Below are positions 1 to 4,366 of a stretch of DNA of 5,147 nt, one piece after another. Source of the DNA: JBAPRR01 sp049281195 (GTDB lineage Bacteria; Actinomycetota; Acidimicrobiia; Acidimicrobiales; CAVXTF01); NCBI GenBank assembly GCA_049281195.1, contig JBAPRR010000032.1:1-5147 (forward strand), given 5' to 3'. The stretch's first letter is position 1, and each line of letters starts with the position of its first letter. The notes below the pieces were generated by a model. The model saw nothing but the letters and a program-made list of their open reading frames with translations, did no database searches and was not told the DNA's origin. The translations under genes were made by a program, and so were the position numbers.

Positions 1-1
1 C

Positions 2-400
2 GTCGTGGCCGTGGCCGCGGCGATCGGATTTCATATCGACTGGCTTGGCGTCCTTGTCCTGATCGTCCTGCTCGCGCTGCTGGCGGCAACCACATCAGCC
101 TTCTCGGTGGCCACTGCTCTCGTGACCAAGGAGATCAGCAGCTTCGCGGCCATCATCAACGGCATGAACCTCCCGCTTCTTCTACTTGCGGGGGTATTGC
201 TTCCGATCTCGGCGGGGCCTACTTGGATGCGGGTGGTCGCCCACTTCAATCCGCTCTATTACACGGTGGTGGGAGCTAGAGCGCTGTGCGCGGGGAGCTT
301 CGGATCTTCCGCCGTGTGGCAGGCGTTCGCGGTGCTGGTGCCGCTGTGCATCATCGTGGTCACATGGGCGACGAGCGTTTTTCGCAAGGCCGTCTCTTGA
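2..400 (+). CDS. ABC-2 type transporter permease, C-terminal part (5' end outside window)
   Basis: This is the last ~132 codons of an integral membrane permease; the frame is open to the left edge, so the true start lies outside. The protein has about three hydrophobic segments: one near the left edge (IDWLGVLVLIVLLALLAATT), one in the middle (LPLLLLAGVLLPIS) and one near the C-terminus (WQAFAVLVPLCIIVVTWATS). The middle block, a Leu-rich helix followed by P-[IL]-S and then W-[ML]-x(4)-HFNPLYY, is the usual C-terminal signature of ABC-2/DrrB-type export permeases, where it reads L-x-G-x-x-x-P followed by a NPL[TY]Y motif. Family knowledge: such permeases pair with an ATP-binding subunit, normally encoded just upstream, to export drugs, lipids or polysaccharides. 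The substrate cannot be told from this fragment. The stop codon lies in the first unit of the 17-bp tandem repeat, and the gene converges on the ThDP enzyme gene. Confidence 0.85.
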   Translation, partial: VVAVAAAIGFHIDWLGVLVLIVLLALLAATTSAFSVATALVTKEISSFAAIINGMNLPLLLLAGVLLPISAGPTWMRVVAHFNPLYYTVVGARALCAGSFGSSAVWQAFAVLVPLCIIVVTWATSVFRKAVS

Positions 401-470
401 TCAGGGCCGTCTCTTGATCAGAGCGGTCTCTTGATCACAGCCGTCTCTCGATCACAGCCGTCTTGATCAG
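388..470. repeat. 17-bp tandem repeat between convergent genes
   Basis: Units run 388-404, 405-421, 422-438, 439-455 and a 15-nt shortened copy at 456-470, followed by a decayed partial copy from 471. Units 1 and 2 are identical; units 3 and 4 differ at a few bases. The consensus is (G/A)GCCGTCTCTTGATCA(G/C). Each unit carries the self-complementary hexamer TGATCA, altered to CGATCA in unit 4, which reads as TGA on both strands. Unit 1 supplies the permease stop (398-400) and the last unit supplies the ThDP enzyme stop (467-469, minus strand). There are no unique spacers, so this is not CRISPR. No U-tract follows any stem, so it is not a standard intrinsic terminator. Confidence 0.9.
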
Positions 471-2125
471 AACGGTCCCGACAGATCGCCCAGGGCATCC
501 GTGAGTCGCAGGTTCTCCGTGTAGTCGACGGGACAGGCGATGATCGACACGGTGTCCTCGGCCAGCGCCTCGGTGAGCGTGGGTAACAGGTCCCCGGTGG
601 ACTTGATCCGGTAACCCCGGGCTCCGAAGCTCTCGGCGTAGGCCACAAAGTCAGGATTCTTGAAGTCGACGTCCACGTCGTGGCCGAGTTCGAGGTCCAT
701 CTTCCACTTGATGAGGCCGTATGCCTCGTCCTCCCAGATGAGGATGGTGATCGGAACGTGCTCGCGGATTGCAGTCTCGATCTCGTACGAGCTCATCAGG
801 AATGCGCCGTCACCCACCGCTGCAAGCACGCGCCTGTCGGGATTGGCGATCTTCACCCCGATGGCTCCGGGCAGAGCGAATGCCATGGTGGAAAGGCCGT
901 TGGACAACAGGCAGGTATTCGGCTCATACGTAGGGTAGAGCCGTGCCATCCACATCTTCACCGCACCGGTGTCGGCCAGGACGATGTCGGCCCGTCCGAG
1001 CGCAGCCCGTGTGTCCGCCACGATCCGCTGCGGTTTGAGCGGAAAGCTTTCATCCGATCGGCCTCTCGAGAGCTCATCGTCGAGGAGGCTTCTTATCTTC
1101 TGACCGCTGTAGCCCTGGTCGAATTTGCGGTTCACCGCTTTAGCGAGCGCGTCGAGTGAACGTCCGATGTCCGCTTGTATTCCGACCTCCACGTCGTAGT
1201 GCGAATCCACTTCGGCCGGGACGCGACTCAGATGGAGGATCAGCTTGTCCCCCTTGGGATTGATCCGAACCGGGTCGAACTCCTGAAGCTCGTAACCGAC
1301 GCTCACGATGACATCTGCTTCGTCGAATCCAAAGTTGACATAGTCGTGCCTCATGAACCCGACCGCACCGAGGGCGTTCGGATGGTCGTCGGGGAAAACT
1401 CCTTTGCCGTTGAAGGTGGTCGCCACCGGCAGGCCTAGGTCTTCCGAGAAACGAATGAGCGCCTTCGACGCGCCTGACCGTGTCGCTCCGTGACCCGCCA
1501 CGACTATCGGCCTCTTGGCAGATTGGAGGACTGCCGCTGCTCGTTCGATCTGGGATTGGGACGGTTCGTCGGGTCTGGGCGTGTTGATGTCGAGCGGCCT
1601 GAGGTTCTCAGGTTCTTCAGCTGATTCGATGTCCTCGGGGACGGCCAGATATACCGCGCCCGGCCGTTCGGTCTGGGCGAGCTTGAAGGCTTTCCTGACC
1701 ATCTCCGGGATGGACTCGGGGGTGAGGACCATGTCGGCCCATTTGGTCACCGGAGAGAACATCGACACCAGATCGACGCTCTGGTGCGACTCCTTGTAGA
1801 TGCGGTTCAACCCGACCTGGGCCGAAAGCGCAACGAGAGGTGTGCTGTTGGTCGTGGCGTCAGCCGTCCCCAAAAGCAGGTTGATCGCTCCCGGCCCGAG
1901 CGTCGACGAGCACACTCCGGCGCGCCCGGTGACCCTCCCGTACATCTCGGCCATGAAAGAAGCGGCCTGCTCGTGTCGGACCAACACGTAGCGGATGGAG
2001 GAGCGGGACAGTGCGTCAACGAGATGGATGTTCTCTTCGCCCGGTATCCCGAACACGCACTCGACGCCTTCGTGCTCGAGGCACCGCACGAGCAATTCGG
2101 CTGCAGTACTGCGCTTGTCTGCCAT
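467..2125 (-). CDS. Acetolactate-synthase-family thiamine diphosphate enzyme (catabolic AlsS/BudB-like)
   Basis: This 552-residue protein has the full three-domain layout of ThDP decarboxylases/carboligases: PYR domain ~5-175, central domain ~193-330, PP domain ~380-535. The catalytic Glu that activates ThDP is E52 in RHEQAA. The metal/diphosphate motif starts at GDG (438-440), with D439 and, 26 residues on, D466 in WEDEAYG. HQSVDLVSMFSPVTKWA (114-130), GYELQEFDP and the ending CPVDYTEN match the AlsS/BudB-like acetolactate synthase family, which condenses two pyruvates to 2-acetolactate plus CO2 in the cytosol. Length fits (~550-570). Another 2-oxoacid carboligase substrate cannot be excluded. 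No small regulatory subunit (ilvN) or acetolactate decarboxylase gene is in the window. The ATG at 2125-2123 is preceded by GAGGAG six bases upstream and overlaps the tadA stop by one base, so translation is probably coupled to tadA. The stop lies in the 17-bp repeat. Confidence 0.9.
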   Translation of the reverse strand: MADKRSTAAELLVRCLEHEGVECVFGIPGEENIHLVDALSRSSIRYVLVRHEQAASFMAEMYGRVTGRAGVCSSTLGPGAINLLLGTADATTNSTPLVALSAQVGLNRIYKESHQSVDLVSMFSPVTKWADMVLTPESIPEMVRKAFKLAQTERPGAVYLAVPEDIESAEEPENLRPLDINTPRPDEPSQSQIERAAAVLQSAKRPIVVAGHGATRSGASKALIRFSEDLGLPVATTFNGKGVFPDDHPNALGAVGFMRHDYVNFGFDEADVIVSVGYELQEFDPVRINPKGDKLILHLSRVPAEVDSHYDVEVGIQADIGRSLDALAKAVNRKFDQGYSGQKIRSLLDDELSRGRSDESFPLKPQRIVADTRAALGRADIVLADTGAVKMWMARLYPTYEPNTCLLSNGLSTMAFALPGAIGVKIANPDRRVLAAVGDGAFLMSSYEIETAIREHVPITILIWEDEAYGLIKWKMDLELGHDVDVDFKNPDFVAYAESFGARGYRIKSTGDLLPTLTEALAEDTVSIIACPVDYTENLRLTDALGDLSGPF

Positions 2126-2138
2126 CAGCTTCTCCTCG
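2123..2138 (-). promoter_or_regulatory. Coupled stop/start TGATG with internal Shine-Dalgarno
   Basis: On the minus strand the tadA stop (2127-2125) and the ThDP enzyme start (2125-2123) share one base in the sequence TGATG. A GAGGAG Shine-Dalgarno (2137-2132) lies inside the last tadA codons, six bases before the ATG. This arrangement is typical of translational coupling by termination-reinitiation, and it fixes the start of the downstream gene. Confidence 0.8.
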
Positions 2139-2703
2139 TTCTCTGTGTCCCCTTGTTCCCCTTGTCCCCCTTTTCCCCTGTCTCCCTTGTCTCCCTCGTC
2201 CCCTGTTCTGAGCTCCCCTTGGTGGCCCTCAACCCCGAGAAGAATTCAGTCAAGAGGGTGCCGCACTCATCGGCAAGGACTCCGGGCGTGACAGTCACCT
2301 CGTGGTTCAGGCGCGGATCCGAGCACAGGTTGTAAAGGGACCCGCATGCTCCCGCCTTCGGATCTGTCGCTCCAAAGACGAGCGCCTTCACCCTGGCAGC
2401 GACGAGCGCGCCAGCACACATCGGGCAGGGCTCGAGCGTGACCACGACGGTGGCCTCCTCCATGTGCCAGGTGCCGAGAACGCCGGCGGCCATGCGCAGT
2501 GCGAGCATCTCTGCGTGCGCAGTGGGGTCGCCGCGCAACTCCTTTTCGTTGTGCGCGCTGGCGATAATGGCGCCGTCGACCATAACGACGGCACCAACCG
2601 GAACGTCTCCGTGAGTGGCGGCACGGGATGCCTCTTCCAGGGCGTTGCGCATCGCTTCTTCCATCATCGACAACGTAACTGGAGGACGCTCAGGTCGTGG
2701 CAT
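2125..2703 (-). CDS. tadA: tRNA-specific adenosine deaminase TadA, with a repetitive C-terminal tail
   Basis: TadA converts A34 to inosine in the anticodon of tRNA-Arg(ACG), letting one tRNA read CGU, CGC and CGA; it acts as a zinc-dependent homodimer. Residues 18-160 follow the family closely: MRNALEEA, GDVPVGAVV, DPTAHAEMLALR with zinc ligand H63 and catalytic E65, LEPCPMCAGAL with zinc ligands C93 and C96, and GVLADECGTLLTEFF near the end. From the ATG at 2703 the product is 192 residues. No Shine-Dalgarno precedes 2703; ATGs at 2667 and 2664 are alternatives, and 2664 has a TAnnnT box (TACGTT) 7 nt upstream. The frame stays open further upstream, but that part is antisense to the next gene and lacks TadA similarity. 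Residues ~164-192 form an unusual Gly/Lys/Arg/Glu-rich tail (ETRETGEKGDKGNKG) encoded by a 9-nt repeat. It is the first gene of a minus-strand operon with the ThDP enzyme. Confidence 0.94.
   Translation of the reverse strand: MPRPERPPVTLSMMEEAMRNALEEASRAATHGDVPVGAVVMVDGAIIASAHNEKELRGDPTAHAEMLALRMAAGVLGTWHMEEATVVVTLEPCPMCAGALVAARVKALVFGATDPKAGACGSLYNLCSDPRLNHEVTVTPGVLADECGTLLTEFFSGLRATKGSSEQGTRETRETGEKGDKGNKGTQRTRRS
2149..2203 (-). repeat. 9-nt G-rich direct repeat in the 3' end of tadA, potential G-quadruplex
   Basis: On the minus (coding) strand there are seven runs of 3-5 G (complement positions 2149-2152, 2158-2161, 2166-2170, 2175-2178, 2184-2186, 2193-2195, 2200-2203). They are separated by 4-6 A-rich bases, with a period of mostly 9 nt and a unit like GGGGAACAA. 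A further run lies at 2215-2218. The pattern meets the G3+N1-7 rule for quadruplexes several times over. The 9-nt period preserves frame and yields three-residue protein repeats such as EKG-DKG-NKG. The array ends about 11 bases upstream of the downstream gene's Shine-Dalgarno. Folding itself is inferred, not shown. Confidence 0.8.
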
Positions 2704-2793
2704 TGGGGCGTCACAGTGCACGTCGCTTGAAAACGTTGCTCCGAAGCTCGAGAACGGTCGAAAATGGCAAAAAATGTACGGAGGCCCGTCTAG

Positions 2794-3516
2794 ATGATCG
2801 AACCCGAAGACATCTGCCGGATCGTGCTCGGCTGTTACACGATGCCGGCCGCCTCGAGCATGGCCGGCGAAAAGATCGTGGCTTGCGCCTATCTGGTCCG
2901 CTTCGATTCCGGTCTCCTCCTGTTCGACACCGGGATCGGCACTGGCCACCTCGAAAGCGAGGAAGAGTTCGGCCCGATAATCCGACGTGACCTCGAAGAG
3001 ACTCTCGGCGGGGCAGGGACGCAGATCTCCGACGTGACGGTCGTGGCGAACTGCCACCTCCATCTCGACCACTGTGGAGGGAATCCGCTGTTCCCGAAGA
3101 TCCCGATCTTCGTGCAGCGCGACGAGATGGACGCACTGCCGACACTCGACTACATCGTTCCGGGCCTCGTGGACTTCAACGGCGCGAGCCTTCAGATCCA
3201 CGAGGGTGAGGCGAAAATCGCTCCCGGGCTTCGCATCATCCCCACTCCCGGGCATACGCCGGGGCATCAGTCGCTACTGATCGAGACGACGCAGGGGAAA
3301 GTCCTCCTCGCCGGCCAGGCGATGGACTTTGCTTCTGACTATGCCCGCGCACACTTCACCCGGGGATTGCTCGAACAGAAGCCGAACGAGTCGACAGATC
3401 TCTTTCCCGATTGGTTCGAAAGCCTCTGCGAGTTAGACGTAAGAGCGGCGCTTTTCGCACACGACGTACTTCCCTGGAGCAAAAGCCTGCAGTCCGGAGA
3501 GGCGCTCACTATGTGA
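2794..3516 (+). CDS. Metallo-beta-lactamase-fold hydrolase, N-acyl-homoserine-lactonase (AiiA/AttM)-like
   Basis: This 240-residue cytosolic protein has no signal peptide. The metal-binding core HLHLDH (H88, H90, D92, H93) is followed by GGN, then PTPGHTPGHQSLLIET with H154, and the C-terminal AHD with H223. Spacing and context resemble AiiA-type lactonases (about 250 residues), which open the lactone ring of acyl-homoserine lactone signals using two zinc ions. The position of the Asp that usually bridges the metals (LLTIDASYT in AiiA) reads LLAGQAMDF here, so Gln175 replaces Asp. Either this is a variant subfamily, or D178/D182 takes over, or the metal site is altered. Substrate is therefore uncertain; another lactone or ester is possible. 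The ATG at 2794 has an ACGGAGG ribosome binding site nine bases upstream. The gene is divergent from tadA (90 bp apart) and convergent with the RidA gene, 34 bp from its stop. Confidence 0.86.
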   Translation: MIEPEDICRIVLGCYTMPAASSMAGEKIVACAYLVRFDSGLLLFDTGIGTGHLESEEEFGPIIRRDLEETLGGAGTQISDVTVVANCHLHLDHCGGNPLFPKIPIFVQRDEMDALPTLDYIVPGLVDFNGASLQIHEGEAKIAPGLRIIPTPGHTPGHQSLLIETTQGKVLLAGQAMDFASDYARAHFTRGLLEQKPNESTDLFPDWFESLCELDVRAALFAHDVLPWSKSLQSGEALTM

Positions 3517-3550
3517 AGCTCGGACTCAGACAGGCCGCCTACCCACCGGA

Positions 3551-3943
3551 TCACTCGATAACGGCGATCGCCTCAATCTCCACGAGCTGATCGTCGTAAC
3601 CCAGAACGGTCACTCCTAGGAGCGTGCTCGGAGCATCGTGGTCGCCGAAGGCGGCCCTTATGACGTCCCACGCTACGACGAGGTCCTCCTGCTCGCTGCT
3701 CGCCACGTAGATAGTCGTCTTTACGACGTCGGTAAGCGACGCCCCTGAGGCCCGCAGGGCGATCTCGAGATTCTCGACGCACCGGCGCGCCTGCCCGGCG
3801 AAATCCCCCACGCATACCGTGTTGCCGTTTTCATCGAGGGGGCACGCCCCAGCGGTGAACACCAGCCGAGAAATTCCCTCAGCCACCGCTGCATACGCGT
3901 ATGGCGCCCTGCTGGCCAGCGCCTCTGACCTGATCAGCCTCAT
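3551..3943 (-). CDS. RidA/YjgF/UK114-family protein lacking the canonical Arg
   Basis: This 130-residue protein has the usual length and pattern of a Rid protein: LVFTAGACPLDENGN (28-41), AGQARRCVENLEIALRASGASL (49-70), DVVKTTIYVAS (72-82) and the C-terminal VEIEAIAVIE. Rid proteins form trimers with active sites at subunit interfaces; RidA hydrolyses reactive enamines/imines such as 2-aminoacrylate. In E. coli RidA the substrate carboxylate is held by R105 in PARSCVEV; the aligned stretch here is APSTLLGV, with Ser106 in that place. Rid subfamilies without this Arg are known to lack imine deaminase activity, so the biochemical role here is open. The ATG at 3943 has AAGGA five bases upstream. 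Upstream open frame up to ~4315 runs antisense to the SRP RNA and through the tRNA and is not part of the protein. It lies 45 nt downstream of tRNA-Ser on the same strand, with no terminator seen between, so co-transcription is possible. Confidence 0.9.
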   Translation of the reverse strand: MRLIRSEALASRAPYAYAAVAEGISRLVFTAGACPLDENGNTVCVGDFAGQARRCVENLEIALRASGASLTDVVKTTIYVASSEQEDLVVAWDVIRAAFGDHDAPSTLLGVTVLGYDDQLVEIEAIAVIE

Positions 3944-3962
3944 CTGATTCCTTGACCGTTCG

Positions 3963-3988
3963 TGGCGGACCAGTTCTTGGCGGCCCAG
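3963..3988. repeat. Short direct repeat next to the tRNA 3' end
   Basis: TGGCGGACCAG (3963-3973) and TGGCGGCCCAG (3978-3988) match at 10 of 11 bases with a 15-bp period. The second copy ends immediately beside the tRNA-Ser discriminator base. No function is evident. Confidence 0.6.
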
Positions 3989-4073
3989 CGGAGGAGATGG
4001 GATTTGAACCCATGGACCCTTGCAGGTCACACGATTTCCAGTCGTGCCGATTCGGCCGCTCTCGCACTCCTCC
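3989..4073 (-). tRNA. tRNA-Ser (anticodon GGA)
   Basis: The minus-strand sequence folds as a complete class II tRNA of 85 nt. The acceptor stem is GGAGGAG/CTCCTCC with discriminator G, as expected for serine. The anticodon arm is CACGA-CTGGAAA-TCGTG with anticodon GGA (complement of 4037-4039). The long variable arm has a GACC/GGTC stem, and the T arm is ATGGG-TTCAAAT-CCCAT. It decodes UCC and UCU. CCA is not encoded (CTG follows the discriminator), so it is added enzymatically. A TAnnnT-type -10 candidate (TAGCCT, complement of 4096-4101) lies about 22 bases upstream of the mature 5' end. Confidence 0.97.
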
Positions 4074-4077
4074 GGAC

Positions 4078-4111
4078 TGCCGAAGCAGCATCGGGAGGCT
4101 ATCGTCCCCCA
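4078..4111 (+). promoter_or_regulatory. Possible promoter of the SRP RNA gene
   Basis: TATCGT (4100-4105) fits the actinobacterial -10 pattern TAnnnT and lies six bases before G4112, which would be the first base of an outermost helix (4112-4117 with 4249-4254) extending the SRP RNA. A poor -35 candidate, CTGCCG (4078-4083), is 16 bases upstream. It overlaps a -10 candidate for tRNA-Ser on the other strand. Support is weak and purely by pattern. Confidence 0.3.
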
Positions 4112-4121
4112 GGCGACCCGA

Positions 4122-4243
4122 CGTTCTGCGCGGCGGCCGGGTCCTGCGCAACGTGCGCCCGTGAATCGGGTCAGGGCCGGAAGGCAGCAGCTCTCAGCGG
4201 GTCCGTGCGTGTGCCGCAGCCAACCTGGCCGTCGCGCTGAACG
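4122..4243 (+). ncRNA. ffs: Signal recognition particle RNA (4.5S, small bacterial type)
   Basis: The universal Ffh-binding element is present: GTCAGG-GCC-GGAA-GGC-AGCAGC, with a GGAA tetraloop at 4179-4182 closed by GCC/GGC. E. coli has TCC/GGA there, so the helix is preserved by covariation. Outward, 4158-4161 pairs with 4198-4201, 4152-4157 with 4204-4209 and 4146-4150 with 4210-4214. Then 4128-4142 pairs continuously with 4223-4237, and 4122-4126 with 4239-4243 after one T.T mismatch. An outer 6-bp helix (4112-4117 with 4249-4254) may belong to the RNA, so the ends are uncertain; a shorter core (about 4132-4231) is also possible. No Alu domain is visible. With Ffh and FtsY the RNA targets nascent membrane proteins to the SecYEG translocon. 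Its position before dnaX matches the scr-dnaX order in Bacillus. Confidence 0.94.
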
Positions 4244-4285
4244 CCTGCGTCGCCGCTCGACGCCCTGATTCGAGGACCCGAACCC

Positions 4286-4319
4286 TCCGAGCCGGCCAAC
4301 ACTCCGAGCGGCCAACCAC
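4286..4319. repeat. Imperfect 17-bp tandem duplication upstream of dnaX
   Basis: TCCGAGCCGGCCAACAC (4286-4302) and TCCGAGCGGCCAACCAC (4303-4319) are adjacent and differ by one deletion and one insertion. A decayed third copy, GAGCTGGCCAGTTG, follows at 4320-4333. The array fills most of the gap between the SRP RNA and the dnaX promoter. It is not a clear hairpin and carries no U-tract. The rest of the 4244-4352 gap shows nothing recognisable. Confidence 0.65.
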
Positions 4320-4330
4320 GAGCTGGCCAG

Positions 4331-4366
4331 TTGCTACGGCGCAGCCCACCGGTAATCTCCCTCTAA
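4331..4366 (+). promoter_or_regulatory. Leaderless promoter of dnaX
   Basis: TTGCTA (4331-4336) as -35, a 16-base spacer, TAATCT (4353-4358) as -10 (pattern TAnnnT), then seven bases to the A of the dnaX ATG at 4366. Transcription would begin on the start codon itself. This fits the absence of any Shine-Dalgarno; the bases before the ATG are CTCCCTCTA. Leaderless mRNAs are common in actinobacteria. Confidence 0.6.

Noticed and set aside
388..470. CRISPR-like array
   Set aside because: The units are directly adjacent with no unique spacers, are only 17 bp long, and have no cas genes nearby.
680..2335. Several plus-strand open frames (for example 680-1159 and 1784-2335)
   Set aside because: They are shadows of the ThDP enzyme and tadA in a GC-rich genome, with low-complexity translations and no recognisable domains.
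2704..2793. Promoters in the divergent tadA/hydrolase gap
   Set aside because: There is an A-rich patch at 2760-2775 and scattered TTG motifs, but no correctly spaced -35/-10 pair could be supported on either strand.
2704..3267. N-terminal extension of tadA to a 380-residue protein
   Set aside because: This part is antisense to the well-supported hydrolase gene and has no deaminase similarity; TadA proteins are about 150-170 residues.
3504..3550. Intrinsic terminator between the hydrolase and RidA genes
   Set aside because: Only a small bulged stem (3504-3509 with 3513-3519) overlaps the stop codon and no U-tract follows on either strand.
4256..4274. Terminator hairpin after the SRP RNA
   Set aside because: CTCGA/TCGAG gives a 5-bp stem with a 9-base loop and no following T run.
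3944..4315. N-terminal extension of the RidA-like protein to 254 residues
   Set aside because: The open frame runs through tRNA-Ser and antisense to the SRP RNA; Rid proteins are about 130 residues and a ribosome binding site precedes 3943.
4074..4350. Large-type SRP RNA with an Alu domain
   Set aside because: The hairpin is the short type, and no conserved Alu-domain sequence or second arm was found in the flanks.
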